Below, in pieces: positions 27,390-35,730 of a DNA stretch of 64,000 bases. Source of the stretch: Azoarcus sp. Lineage in GTDB: Bacteria; Pseudomonadota; Gammaproteobacteria; Burkholderiales; Rhodocyclaceae. Both the position numbers and the translations under genes were made by a program. How positions within the stretch are numbered: position 1 is the first letter of the stretch; each line of letters begins with the position of its first letter. The DNA is taken from positions 1-64,000 of the forward strand of contig DYFV01000006.1 in NCBI GenBank assembly GCA_020725025.1, read 5' to 3'. The notes beneath the pieces were generated by a model that worked only from the letters and a program-made list of their open reading frames with translations, was not told the origin of the DNA and searched no databases.

Positions 27390-27477
27390 GGGCCCCGAGG
27401 GGCAGGCCGCATGCGCGCATCCGTCCGGAAGCGCCCTGCAAACCAAGACCATCTTTCACTTCGACAAGGAGATCATC

Positions 27478-27924
27478 ATGACTTTGCGACGATTGACGAG
27501 GGCCGGAGTCCTCGCGCTCACGTGCGCCGCGGCTGGCGTCTGGGCGGCCGACCTTGTGCTGGTACAGAAGTACAAGCTGATTCCATACGTGACGGGCGGC
27601 GTGGGCGACGCGGAGCAGGCCGCGATGCGCAAGCTCGCACCCGAGTACAACCTGGGCCTGGTCTTTTCCGGCAAGGAGGGGCGCTACATCTCCGGCGTGA
27701 ACGTGACGGTGAAGAACCCGTCGGACGAAGTCGTGTTCTCGGCCGTCACCGAGGGTCCCATGCTGTTCGCCGACCTGCCGGCCGGCCGCTACACGGTGGA
27801 GGCGACCTTCGACGGCACGACTCATACGAGACAGGTCACGCTGGCCGAAGAGCGGCACCGGCGGGTCGTGATGACCTGGCCGGTCTCCGAGCCCGACCTC
27901 ACCGAGCCCGGGAGAGCCTCGTGA
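27478..27924 (+). CDS. Secreted protein with carboxypeptidase-regulatory-like domain
   Basis: A 148-residue protein with a Sec signal peptide (RLTRAGVLALTCAAAGVWAA) and a single small beta-sandwich resembling carboxypeptidase regulatory-like domains. Its LFADLPAGRYTVEATFDGTT pattern is the usual one for those domains. No catalytic residues are evident, so a periplasmic binding or structural role is inferred. AAGGAG precedes the ATG. It overlaps the DUF4426 gene by four bases (GTGA), so the two are translationally coupled and probably work together. Confidence 0.72.
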   Translation: MTLRRLTRAGVLALTCAAAGVWAADLVLVQKYKLIPYVTGGVGDAEQAAMRKLAPEYNLGLVFSGKEGRYISGVNVTVKNPSDEVVFSAVTEGPMLFADLPAGRYTVEATFDGTTHTRQVTLAEERHRRVVMTWPVSEPDLTEPGRAS

Positions 27925-28379
27925 GCCGAGTAGGCGGCGCGATCCGGTACGTGGCGGCGCTCGCCTTGCTGGCGCTGTGCATGTCGGTCCGCGCCCAGAC
28001 CCACGAGCATCCGTTCGGCGAATACGTCCTGCGCAGCAGCGTCGTCACGACGCACGCATTGGCGCCCGAGAGCGCGGACATCCACGACGTGGAGCGCGAA
28101 CGCGACCGTGCGATCCTGAACGTCATCGTGTACCGGCGTGACGATCCTCTTCAGATGGCGCTGCCGGCCCGCGTGACCGCCCACGCGACCGATCTCGCCG
28201 GCGTGCGCCAGGAGATCGAGCTCGAGGAGGTGGTGGCCAACGATCGGGTGTCCTACACGGGCACGTTCGAATTCCTGCCGCGCGAAGTGCTCGACTTCAC
28301 CATCAGGGCACAGCCCGTGGGCAGCGACGAGACAGGTACGCTGCAGTATCGCGAGCGGCTGTGGGTTCGGAGGCGCTGA
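27921..28379 (+). CDS. DUF4426-like periplasmic protein
   Basis: The GTG at 27921 overlaps the preceding stop, giving 152 residues. The N-terminus is a signal peptide (AIRYVAALALLALCMSVRAQ). The body (FGEYVLRSSVVTTHALAPE, DRAILNVIVYRR, VTAHATDLAGVRQEIEL, FEFLPREVLDFTIRAQP) follows the DUF4426 pattern of a beta-rich periplasmic domain of unknown function. Family assignment is from recalled pattern, not a search. It is convergent with the SYLF gene, with only 21 nt between stops. Confidence 0.7.
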   Translation: MSRVGGAIRYVAALALLALCMSVRAQTHEHPFGEYVLRSSVVTTHALAPESADIHDVERERDRAILNVIVYRRDDPLQMALPARVTAHATDLAGVRQEIELEEVVANDRVSYTGTFEFLPREVLDFTIRAQPVGSDETGTLQYRERLWVRRR

Positions 28380-28400
28380 GCTGACGGCCCGGGCACACGC

Positions 28401-29114
28401 TCAATCGGCCAGTGCCGAGTGGAGCGGGCGGGCCTCCGCGACTGTCGGCTCGGCGCGCACGGCCTGCTCGAGCAGCATGTCCGGTCCGTGAAGCGCGGTG
28501 TTGCCCACCTCGTCGGGCCGGATGCGATCCAGGCGCACCGCCGCTCCCGGGAAGAGCCCGGCCGCGTTCGACCACATGATCGCGTCGTCCCCCTCGTCCG
28601 GAAACGGTCCGGCCTGGGCCGCATGATTGGCCATGTTGAAGCCGCCGTCGAGGCTCAGCGAAAAGGTGCGGCCACTGGCAAATCGGGAAACCGCCTGCTC
28701 GCTGAGGAGGATCGCGGCCAGGGCGTCGATGTCCGCACCGGCGTGGGCGCCCAGAACGATCGGGCCGACCTCGTAGAAGAGCGGATCGCTCCAACCCTCG
28801 CCCCGGCGCACGACGAGCACACCGGGGACGCGTGGTTTCATGCGCATCGCGCTTCGATCGTATTCGGGAACGATGAAGAGTCCGGTGGCGCGGTTCAGGA
28901 TCTCGCGCACCTCGGGATCGACCTTCATACGGTTCACGACCCGGACCGCGTCCGCGATCCGCGCGGTGGACGAGTTCCGCTCGTCGCCGGGCGTCGCGGT
29001 GGAGTCCGCCGGAAGCCGCGGAGCCGTGGTGGGCTCGGCCGCATCGCTCTCGGCAGGTCGCTCGAAGGCCAGCAGGCAAATCAGGGAAATCGCGGGGACA
29101 AGGCGTTTCTTCAT
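28401..29114 (-). CDS. SYLF (YSC84-like) domain secreted protein, copy 1
   Basis: The SYLF domain binds phosphoinositides or lipids in eukaryotes, and bacterial members are secreted or envelope proteins of unclear role. After a signal peptide (MKKRLVPAISLICLLA) comes the domain: LNRATGLFIVPEYDRSAM, GVLVVRRGEGWSDPLFYEVG, GAHAGADIDALAAILLSEQAV and FASGRTFSLSLDGGFN. I start at the ATG at 29114, which has GGAGG just upstream, giving 237 residues. It lies 33 nt after the PRC-barrel gene and is probably cotranscribed. A paralogue is at 48254-49006. Confidence 0.85.
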   Translation of the reverse strand: MKKRLVPAISLICLLAFERPAESDAAEPTTAPRLPADSTATPGDERNSSTARIADAVRVVNRMKVDPEVREILNRATGLFIVPEYDRSAMRMKPRVPGVLVVRRGEGWSDPLFYEVGPIVLGAHAGADIDALAAILLSEQAVSRFASGRTFSLSLDGGFNMANHAAQAGPFPDEGDDAIMWSNAAGLFPGAAVRLDRIRPDEVGNTALHGPDMLLEQAVRAEPTVAEARPLHSALAD

Positions 29115-29147
29115 CGGTGACCTCCTGGGGGGCACGGGGCTTCGTCG

Positions 29148-29861
29148 TCAGGATGCCTTGGGCGAGCCCTTGATCTCTTCCCGGGTCGCGCGTGCGCGCA
29201 ACTGGCGCATGGCCCAGTCGATATGCTCCACCGCCTCCACCGGGATCGTCACGTTGCCGCCCGGCAGCCAGTCGCGAGTGTCCACCACGAGTTTCACGAT
29301 CGACCAGTCGTCGGTAGCGATGGCGAAATCCTCCACGTGGCCGACGTCCCCGTCGGATGCCGCCACCCGGTAACCCGTGACCTCCTTCGCGCTTCGCAGG
29401 TGCGACTCCCTCGCCTGCTGCTCGGCCTGCTTGAGCTCGCGCACCCGCTCCCGTGCGGGGGCACCGCCGGGTACCGAGGTGACGGGGCCGCCGGTGCCCA
29501 CCGGGTGCTGCACGGAGCCCCACAGGTAGGGCCCGTCCCAGTAGAAGGGGTAGCCGTAGTAACGTGCGTGCGCCTCCTCGAACTGGCGCGAGACCGGCCG
29601 ATCGGTGTCGACGCCGGGGCCGCTGCGCACCTTGTCCATGTCCAGGTCGACATGCACGGCATCGTCCTCCGCGCGCCCGGGTACGACCGAGGCCGGCGAA
29701 ACCAGCACCCGGCGTCCCGGCAGCCAGTCGCCGGTGTCCACCACCAGGTAGCGCACCACCCAGCGCTCGTCATCGAAGTACACGTCGTCCACGGAGCCCA
29801 CCTCGCCGTCCCGCGCGCGGACTCTCTTGCCTTTCAGATCGGATTTGAAGTTTCGAAGCAT
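29148..29861 (-). CDS. Protein with two PRC-barrel domains
   Basis: PRC-barrels are small beta-barrels found in RimM, photosynthetic reaction centre H chains and stress proteins. Two copies are visible in 237 residues: residues about 10-75 (KGKRVRARDGEVGSVDDVYF, RYLVVDTGDWLPGRRVLVSP) and about 160-225 (VTGYRVAASDGDVGHVEDFA, KLVVDTRDWLPGGNVTIPV). The repeated VVDT-DWLPG motif marks the duplication. A strong GGGAGG lies five bases before the ATG at 29861, overriding a much longer upstream frame. There is no signal peptide, so it is probably cytoplasmic. It heads an operon with SYLF copy 1 and has a consensus-like sigma-54 site 97 nt upstream. Confidence 0.85.
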   Translation of the reverse strand: MLRNFKSDLKGKRVRARDGEVGSVDDVYFDDERWVVRYLVVDTGDWLPGRRVLVSPASVVPGRAEDDAVHVDLDMDKVRSGPGVDTDRPVSRQFEEAHARYYGYPFYWDGPYLWGSVQHPVGTGGPVTSVPGGAPARERVRELKQAEQQARESHLRSAKEVTGYRVAASDGDVGHVEDFAIATDDWSIVKLVVDTRDWLPGGNVTIPVEAVEHIDWAMRQLRARATREEIKGSPKAS

Positions 29862-29958
29862 CGGTTCCTCCCGCTTGCGCCGCTCGCCGCGGGGACACCC
29901 GCGGGCAGCGCTCCATGGACCCGGCCGGATCGCCGGGTCGCGCCGTACGCACCTGCAT

Positions 29959-29972
29959 GCAATCGGCGTGCC
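29959..29972 (-). promoter_or_regulatory. Putative sigma-54 promoter of the PRC-barrel/SYLF operon
   Basis: On the minus strand GGCACGCCGATTGC followed by A matches the -24/-12 consensus GGCACG-N4-TTGC at every defined position. It ends 97 nt before the PRC-barrel start and faces away from the plus-strand site at 30020, with 47 nt between them. Confidence 0.65.
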
Positions 29973-30019
29973 CCGACACGCCTCTCGCCATGCCGTCGGC
30001 CTATCCCGGTGCCGCGGTG

Positions 30020-30033
30020 GGAACACCCCTTGC
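30020..30033 (+). promoter_or_regulatory. Putative sigma-54 promoter of lipoprotein gene 1
   Basis: GGAACACCCCTTGC followed by T keeps the invariant GG and GC spaced by ten bases. It ends 75 nt before the start of the first lipoprotein gene. The stretch GGGAACACCC-TTGCTCG recurs at 30876 before the paralogous gene. Confidence 0.6.
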
Positions 30034-30108
30034 TCGTTTCCCTGGGTAGTGCCCATGCCGCAGCTTGCCGCCCGAGCGAATCGGACGGCGGCACGAAAGG
30101 AGGAACGC

Positions 30109-30837
30109 ATGATCACCGCCTCTCGCACCGCCACCCACCCGGCGCACCATGCCGTCCTGGGTCTGGCCGTTCTCGCCGCAGCGGCCTTGCTCGCCGGCTG
30201 CGCCCTCGGTCCGCAGCTCGTTCCGGCCGCGGACGCGCTCACCGTGCCGGGGATGGAAAAGGCGGCATTCGCGCGGACCGCGGGCGTGCGGGTGACGGTC
30301 GTACCCGACGCCTGGGACGCCTGGCCGCAGAACCTGGACGACGAGCTGACTCCGCTCAAGGTCTCCATCGAGAACGACAGCGGGATGCCGCTTCGCATCC
30401 GCTACAACGAGTTCTCGCTCGTCTCCGGCCGGGGCGTGCATTACCCGGCGCTTCCGCCCCTCGAGATCGAGGGCACCGTGGAGCAGGTCGCGAGCCGTCC
30501 GGTCTATACGCCGCGTTTCCTCTACTCGGGCTTCTATTACGCCCCGTACTACCGCCGGCCTTACGCCGGCCTCTCGCCGTGGGGCCACCCGTGGGCCTAC
30601 GACAGCTTCTATTACGACCGCTATTACCCGGTATGGCAGATCCCCCTGCCCACCCGGGACATGCGCGAGATGGCCATTCCCGAGGGGGTGCTCCAGCCGG
30701 GGGGCAGCATTACCGGCTTCCTCTACTTCCCGAAGGTGCGGGGCGAGGACCGGCGCATCGTGTTCGTGGCCGACCTGCGCAGCCCCCGGCCGGGCAAACG
30801 CATCGGCGAGCTGCGCATTCCCTTCCGGGTCGATTGA
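30109..30837 (+). CDS. Outer-envelope lipoprotein, tandem copy 1
   Basis: A 242-residue predicted lipoprotein: signal peptide with lipobox LAGC (C31), then a domain of unknown function. It contains VRVTVVPDAWDAWPQNLDDE, TPLKVSIENDSG and LRIRYNEFSLVSG. A Tyr-rich middle (YSGFYYAPYYRRPYAGL, YYDRYYPVWQ) is followed by IPEGVLQPGGSITGFLYFPK and RRIVFVADLR. The layout suggests a beta-sandwich that may interact with other envelope parts, which is inference. An optimal AAAGGAGG five bases before the ATG sets the start. The next gene is a paralogue. Confidence 0.82.
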   Translation: MITASRTATHPAHHAVLGLAVLAAAALLAGCALGPQLVPAADALTVPGMEKAAFARTAGVRVTVVPDAWDAWPQNLDDELTPLKVSIENDSGMPLRIRYNEFSLVSGRGVHYPALPPLEIEGTVEQVASRPVYTPRFLYSGFYYAPYYRRPYAGLSPWGHPWAYDSFYYDRYYPVWQIPLPTRDMREMAIPEGVLQPGGSITGFLYFPKVRGEDRRIVFVADLRSPRPGKRIGELRIPFRVD

Positions 30838-30876
30838 CCGCTTCCTTTCGGAGGCCGTGAGGAATTGCGCCCGATG

Positions 30877-30890
30877 GGAACACCCGTTGC
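30877..30890 (+). promoter_or_regulatory. Putative sigma-54 promoter of lipoprotein gene 2
   Basis: GGAACACCCGTTGC followed by T differs from the site before copy 1 by one base. It ends 61 nt before the copy 2 start codon, which implies that the promoter was duplicated along with the gene. Confidence 0.6.
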
Positions 30891-30951
30891 TCGACTTGCG
30901 GCAATCCGTCGCAACAGCAAGCCTCCCCGCGCATATCAGCAGGAGTACGCC

Positions 30952-31668
30952 ATGCACACCTTCGCCAGCCCCAGCGTCCGTCGTCTTCTGGCCCATTGCG
31001 CCCTGCTTGCGAGCGCGTCTCTCGCCGGTTGCGCGATCGGCCCGCAGCTCGTGCCGGCGCCCGATGCGCAGCTCGTGCCCGGACCGGAGGACGGCGCCTT
31101 CGCACGGACCGCCGGTGTACGCATCACCGCCGTGACGGACGCCTGGGATGCGCGACCGGAGAACCTGGACGAGGAGGTGACGCCGCTCAAGGTTTCCATC
31201 GAGAACGACAGCGGCCGGCCGCTGCGCATCCGCTACAACGAGTTCGCCCTGGTCTCCGGCACGGGGACACGCTACCCGGCGCTGCCGCCTCTCCAGATCG
31301 AGGGCAAGGTGCCGAAGGTCGCCACCGCTCCCGTCTATACGCCGCGGTTCGCCTATGACGGCTTCTATCCCGCCCCGTATTACGGCTCGACCTATACCGG
31401 CCTCACGCCCTGGACCGATCCGTGGGTCTACGACAGCGTCTATTACGACCGCTACTACCCCGTGTGGCAGGTGCCGCTGCCGACCCAGGACATGCGCGAG
31501 CTGGCCATTCCGGAAGGCGTGATCGAGCCCGGCGGCAGCATCTCGGGCTTCCTGTACTTCCCGAGGGTCGAGGGAGACGACCGCCGCATCGTGTTCGTGG
31601 CCGACCTGCGCGGGGCGGAGGCCGGCAAGCAAATGGGCGAGGCGAGGATACCCTTCGTCGTCCAGTGA
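30952..31668 (+). CDS. Outer-envelope lipoprotein, tandem copy 2
   Basis: This 238-residue lipoprotein is a clear paralogue of the gene just upstream. It has lipobox LAGC (C27), VRITAVTDAWDARPENLDEE, TPLKVSIENDSGRPLRIRYN and a Tyr-rich YYDRYYPVWQVPLPT stretch. IPEGVIEPGGSISGFLYFPR and RRIVFVADLRG complete the match. The two differ most in the signal peptide and in the aromatic middle. GCAGGAG seven bases before the ATG at 30952 sets the start. It has its own sigma-54-like site, so the copies may be transcribed separately or with read-through. Confidence 0.82.
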   Translation: MHTFASPSVRRLLAHCALLASASLAGCAIGPQLVPAPDAQLVPGPEDGAFARTAGVRITAVTDAWDARPENLDEEVTPLKVSIENDSGRPLRIRYNEFALVSGTGTRYPALPPLQIEGKVPKVATAPVYTPRFAYDGFYPAPYYGSTYTGLTPWTDPWVYDSVYYDRYYPVWQVPLPTQDMRELAIPEGVIEPGGSISGFLYFPRVEGDDRRIVFVADLRGAEAGKQMGEARIPFVVQ

Positions 31669-31717
31669 GCCGGGGCCCGAGAGTGCGCTGACTCATCTAT
31701 CCGTGAAGGAGGACGAA

Positions 31718-32431
31718 ATGAAAGCACCGCATGCATACCACCGAGCAAAGGCCTGCGCCCTGCCCGCGGGCGATGCTACGGCCTTGAAGCGGCTTCTGGC
31801 CACACTGCTGGTCGGCGCACTGCTGGGGCTGGGTGCGGTGTCCGTTGCGCTCGCCCAGTCCCAGAAGCTGGACCGTCCGGACTCGAGCTGGATCTCGCTG
31901 AGCGGAACGATCGCTGCGGTCGGAGGCGATTCCTTCACGCTCGACTTCGGCACGGGCGAAGTCCTCGTCGAGATGGACGACTGGGACTGGTACAACGAGG
32001 CGCACGGCCTCGCGGCCGGCGACCGCGTGACTGTCTACGGGCTCATCGACGACGACATGTTCGAGCGGCGCACCATCGAGGCCAGCGCGGTCTACGTGGA
32101 CAAGTGGCAGACCTACTACTACGCGAGCGCGGCGGACGAGGAGTCCGGCTACTACACCTACCCCCTGTCGGTCCTTGCCGACGAGGGCGACTGGGTCACC
32201 GTGACCGGTACCGTCCAGAGCATCGACGGCCGCGAGATGACGATCGACACCGGCCGGTTCGACGTCGACGTGGACACCGACCGGCTGACCTACAACCCCT
32301 TCGCCCCGGAGCGGCTGGAAACGGTCGAGGTCGGCTCGCGGGTATCGGTCTATGGACGCGTGGACGATGCCGACTTCTTCGAGGGGCGTGAGATCGAAGC
32401 CGTTTCGGTGGTCACGCTGGCACAGAACTGA
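31718..32431 (+). CDS. Secreted protein with two OB-fold-like repeats
   Basis: The 237-residue protein has a long basic N-region and a signal peptide (LLATLLVGALLGLGAVSVALA). Two related domains follow, residues about 60-130 (WISLSGTIAAVGGDSFTLDF, LAAGDRVTVYGLIDDDMFER) and about 160-235 (WVTVTGTVQSIDGREMTIDT, VEVGSRVSVYGRVDDADFFE). The GTV/GTI-x-GD-RVTVYG-DDD pattern resembles bacterial OB-fold (BOF/DUF5666-like) domains that bind small ligands or metals. It is very acidic after the signal. GGAGG five bases before the ATG at 31718 defines the start. It lies between the lipoproteins and the superoxide dismutase, and a role in periplasmic stress is inferred. Confidence 0.75.
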   Translation: MKAPHAYHRAKACALPAGDATALKRLLATLLVGALLGLGAVSVALAQSQKLDRPDSSWISLSGTIAAVGGDSFTLDFGTGEVLVEMDDWDWYNEAHGLAAGDRVTVYGLIDDDMFERRTIEASAVYVDKWQTYYYASAADEESGYYTYPLSVLADEGDWVTVTGTVQSIDGREMTIDTGRFDVDVDTDRLTYNPFAPERLETVEVGSRVSVYGRVDDADFFEGREIEAVSVVTLAQN

Positions 32432-32469
32432 CGGGGCTCGGCCCCTTCCGCAGAACGGAGGAGACCCGC

Positions 32470-33090
32470 ATGCGGCGCGAACATGTAACTCCTGCAATGG
32501 CATGTACCGTTTCCAACGTGGATGTCGACCGCCACGGCTGCCCGAAGCGGAGTGGGTCCGGGAAGGCGGGCGCATGCGCCCTCGGGGTCGCCCTGTGCCT
32601 GGCGGCCGCGCCGCTGGCCGCGGCGGAGGGCGGCAGCGCGAACTTCATCGGCAGAAAGGGCGAGCCCCTCGGCACCGCCGTGCTCGCCGGTACGCCCAAC
32701 GGGGTGCTGATCATCGCCGATCTCCACGGCCTGCCGCCCGGCGAGCACGCCTTTCACATCCACGAGCGCGGCGAATGCGACCCCAAGGGCGGCTTCCAGT
32801 CGGCCGGCGGACATTTCCACCTGCCCGGCCAGGCTCACGGGTACCTGAATCCGGCCGGGCCCCACGCGGGCGATATGCCGAACCAGTTCGTATCGGACAA
32901 CGGTGTGCTGCGCACCCACGTGATCAACCCCCGCGTAAGCGTGCGGGCGGGCGACGACGGCTACCTCTTCGACGCGGACGGCTCGGCCTTCGTGATCCAC
33001 GCCGGGGCGGACGACTACCGCAGCCAGCCCGCCGGCGACGCCGGCGACCGGATCGCTTGCGCGGTGATCGAGCCGGTGGGCGGCAGGTAG
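32470..33090 (+). CDS. sodC: Periplasmic Cu/Zn superoxide dismutase
   Basis: SodC converts superoxide to peroxide and oxygen in the periplasm. The metal-site residues are present in HAFHIHERGECDP, GGHFHLPGQAHGYLNP, GPHAGDMPN and FVIHAGADDY. The ending DRIACAVIEP contains the second disulfide Cys. The 206-residue product has an unusually long N-terminal region before the hydrophobic signal core (ACALGVALCLAAAPLAAA, about residues 35-52). The start is set by GGAGG eight bases before the ATG, but a shorter start cannot be excluded. The downstream MMPL gene follows without a clear separate promoter. Confidence 0.92.
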   Translation: MRREHVTPAMACTVSNVDVDRHGCPKRSGSGKAGACALGVALCLAAAPLAAAEGGSANFIGRKGEPLGTAVLAGTPNGVLIIADLHGLPPGEHAFHIHERGECDPKGGFQSAGGHFHLPGQAHGYLNPAGPHAGDMPNQFVSDNGVLRTHVINPRVSVRAGDDGYLFDADGSAFVIHAGADDYRSQPAGDAGDRIACAVIEPVGGR

Positions 33091-33166
33091 GGCGGAACCA
33101 CTGGTCTCCGGCTACTTCGCCCTCACCACGGGCCACCCCTTCGCCACGCTCGGCGCGGTCGGGCTG

Positions 33167-35581
33167 GTGGTCCTCGCGCTGGCTTTCGGTGTGCCGCGAT
33201 TCCAGGTCGACGCCTCGGCGGACTCCCTGGTGCTGGAGGAGGACCGGGCGCTCCAGTACTACCGCTCGATCAGCGCGCGCTACGGTTCCGGCTCGCTCCT
33301 GATCGTCGCCTACACGCCCGAGGGCGATCTCTTCGCCCCCGGGACGCTCGCCGACATCGCCGCACTGCGCGGCGAGCTCGCCGCGCTGGAAGGCGTGAGC
33401 TCGGTCACCAGCCTGCTGGACGTGCCGCTCCTGCAAAGCCCTCCGGTCACCCTGAGCGAGCTGCAGGACGCGCCGCGCACTCTCCTCTCCCCCGGCACCG
33501 ACCTCTCCCTCGCGCGGGAGGAACTCGCCGAAAGCCCGCTCTACGGCAACCTGCTGGTGGGCGAGGACGGCCGGACCACGGCGCTGCGTCTGCAGCTGCG
33601 CCACGACCCGCAGTATCTGCGGCTGGTGCGCGCCCGCGACGAGCTCCTCGAGGCCCGCCTGGAGCGCACCCTCACCGGGCGTGAAGAGGCGCGGCTCGCC
33701 GCGCTTTCCGAGGACGTCCGGGAGCGCTCGGTCGCGCTCGCGGACCGCCTGCGAGAAGACCTCGACGCGATCCGCGCCGTAGTGGCGCACCACGAGGACG
33801 ACGCGCGTATCCACCTCGCCGGCACGCCGCTCATCGTGTCCGACATGATCCGCTTCGTGTGGCACGACCTGCGCGTGTTCGGCAGCGCGGTGCTGGCCTT
33901 CATCGTCGTGCTCCTCGCGGTCGTGTTCCGCCGCCCGCGCTGGGTCCTGGTCACCACCGCGATCTGCGCCGCCGCGGGCATCGGCATGGTGGGCCTGCTG
34001 GGCTGGGCCGCATGGCGGCCCACGGTGGTGTCGTCCAATTTCCTGTCGGTGCTGCTGGTCATCACGCTCTCGCTGGTGGTGCACCTCATCGTGCGCTACC
34101 AGGAGCTCCACGAGGACCGCCCCCAGGCCGGCCAGCGCGAGCTCGTGGAGGGCACCATCCGCAGCAAGTTCGCCCCCTCCTGCTACACCGCGCTCACCAC
34201 CATGGTGGCCTTCGGCTCGCTCACGGTGAGCGGCATCCGGCCGGTCATCGACTTCGGCTGGATGATGGTCGCGGGCATCGCCTTCGCGTTCGCGCTCACC
34301 TTCCTCGTCTTCCCGGCGAGCCTGATGCTGCTCCCTCCGGAAGCGCCCCGACAGCGGCGCCACGACCGGGTCGGACGGCTCACGCGGCTCGCCGGCGCGC
34401 TGGTGGAGGGCCGCAGCGCGCCCACGCTCGTCGCGAGCGCGACGCTCTTCGCCCTCGCCGTGGCGGGCATGCTGCGGCTGGGCGTGGAGCATCGCTTCAT
34501 CGACTACTTCGACGAATCGACCGAGATCCATCAGGGCATGCTCGCCCTCGATCGCTCCCTGGGCGGCACCACGCCCTTCGACGTGATCCTGAATCCCGAT
34601 CCGGCCTATCGGGCGCGCACGGCGCCGCCCCCCGGCCAGGATCTGGACGGTACGGTAGGCGGTGCGCCGGACCTGGGCCAGGCCGGCTTCGCCGGCACCA
34701 GCTACTGGCTCAACATGTTCCGCCTCGACACCGTGAAGGGCGTGCACGATTACCTGCAGGGCCTGCCCGAGACCGGCAAGGTGCTCTCGCCGGCCACGGC
34801 CATCAGCCTCCTCGAGCAGCTGAACCAGGGCGCGCCCCTCGACGACTTCACCCTGTCGGTGATTTTCACCCGCCTTCCGGAGCGGGTGCGCGAGGTGCTC
34901 ATCGACCCCTACCTGTCGGCCGACGGCGATCAGGCGCGCTTCATGGTGCGGGTGTTCGAGTCCGATCCCACCCTGCAGCGCGATGCCCTGCTCGAGAAGA
35001 TCCGCAACGACCTGGTGGAGCGCTTCGGCCTGGAGCCGAGCCAAGTCCGGCTCACCGGCCTCATGGTGCTCTACAACAACCTGCTGCAGAGCCTGTTCCG
35101 CTCCCAGGCCCAGACGCTGGGCTTCGTTTTCGTGGCGATCATGCTGATGTTCTGGGTGCTGTTCCGCTCGCTGCGCGTGGCCGCCCTCGCCATCGTGCCC
35201 AACCTGCTCGTGGCGGCCCTGGTGCTGGGGCTGATGGGCTGGCTCGGCATCTCGCTGGACATCATGACGATCACCATCGCCGCCATCGTCATGGGTATCG
35301 CGGTGGACGACACCATCCACTACACCCACCGCTGGCTCGCGGAGCGCCGCGGCGGTGCCGCCCCGTGGGAGGCGATGCGCCGCACCCATGCCAGCGTCGG
35401 GCGGGCCATGCTCTACACCTCCATCACCATCGCCCTCGGCTTCTCGCTGTTCGCGCTCTCGGCCTTCGAGCCCATCGTGTACTTCGGGCTGCTCACCGGC
35501 TTCGCCATGCTGGCGGCGCTCGCCGCCGACCTCACGCTGCTCCCGGTGCTGCTCGCGGCGGGGAAACGCCCGCCCGCATGA
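33167..35581 (+). CDS. MMPL/RND-superfamily transporter
   Basis: This is a large inner-membrane exporter of the MMPL (hydrophobe/amphiphile) type, with two extracytoplasmic loops between two sets of membrane helices. Helix-rich stretches include AVLAFIVVLLAVVFR, FLSVLLVITLSLVVHLIV, FVFVAIMLMFWVLF and ITIAAIVMGIAVDDTIHYTH, the last holding the charged family motif. The N-terminal loop starts PRFQVDASADSLVLEED, as in related proteins. Coordinates use the only standard start in frame, a GTG, but this cuts the first membrane helix. The frame is open from 33068 with the helix encoded upstream. Function is inferred as lipid or hydrophobic-compound transport. Confidence 0.85.
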   Translation: MVLALAFGVPRFQVDASADSLVLEEDRALQYYRSISARYGSGSLLIVAYTPEGDLFAPGTLADIAALRGELAALEGVSSVTSLLDVPLLQSPPVTLSELQDAPRTLLSPGTDLSLAREELAESPLYGNLLVGEDGRTTALRLQLRHDPQYLRLVRARDELLEARLERTLTGREEARLAALSEDVRERSVALADRLREDLDAIRAVVAHHEDDARIHLAGTPLIVSDMIRFVWHDLRVFGSAVLAFIVVLLAVVFRRPRWVLVTTAICAAAGIGMVGLLGWAAWRPTVVSSNFLSVLLVITLSLVVHLIVRYQELHEDRPQAGQRELVEGTIRSKFAPSCYTALTTMVAFGSLTVSGIRPVIDFGWMMVAGIAFAFALTFLVFPASLMLLPPEAPRQRRHDRVGRLTRLAGALVEGRSAPTLVASATLFALAVAGMLRLGVEHRFIDYFDESTEIHQGMLALDRSLGGTTPFDVILNPDPAYRARTAPPPGQDLDGTVGGAPDLGQAGFAGTSYWLNMFRLDTVKGVHDYLQGLPETGKVLSPATAISLLEQLNQGAPLDDFTLSVIFTRLPERVREVLIDPYLSADGDQARFMVRVFESDPTLQRDALLEKIRNDLVERFGLEPSQVRLTGLMVLYNNLLQSLFRSQAQTLGFVFVAIMLMFWVLFRSLRVAALAIVPNLLVAALVLGLMGWLGISLDIMTITIAAIVMGIAVDDTIHYTHRWLAERRGGAAPWEAMRRTHASVGRAMLYTSITIALGFSLFALSAFEPIVYFGLLTGFAMLAALAADLTLLPVLLAAGKRPPA

Positions 35582-35592
35582 CGCCGGCAGCG

Positions 35593-35606
35593 GGCTTTCC
35601 GATTGC
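35593..35606 (+). promoter_or_regulatory. Putative sigma-54 promoter before the DUF2254 gene
   Basis: GGCTTTCCGATTGC followed by T has the GG-N10-GC spacing. It lies just after the MMPL stop and ends 124 nt before the DUF2254 start. Confidence 0.45.
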
Positions 35607-35730
35607 TCGGCCGCAGCGCGCCCGGCGCATGAAGAACCCATGCGCCGCACCCGGCGACCGGCGGAGACGGCGCGATCGGAAACAACGACAGGCGCCGGCA
35701 AGTCGTACAAGGCGTGAGCGAGGAGACCTC

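Noticed and set aside
27427-27439. Possible sigma-54 site GGAAGCGCCCTGC before the carboxypeptidase-regulatory-like gene
   Set aside because: GG and GC are only nine bases apart and the TTGC block is not intact.
30019-30052. GGAAC read as the -35 box of an ECF sigma factor (EcfG or RpoE type)
   Set aside because: I looked 15-18 bases downstream of each copy and found no shared -10 sequence, whereas the fixed TTGC at ten-base GG-GC spacing fits sigma-54.
31673-31686. GGGCCCGAGAGTGC upstream of the OB-fold gene
   Set aside because: Spacing is right but the -12 block reads GTGC, and the GC-rich run makes chance matches likely.
33859-35730. Upstream extension of the DUF2254 frame through the MMPL gene
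   Set aside because: The extension is low-complexity Arg/Ala/Pro sequence overlapping a real membrane protein; the TTG with AGGAG at 35731 fits the family start.
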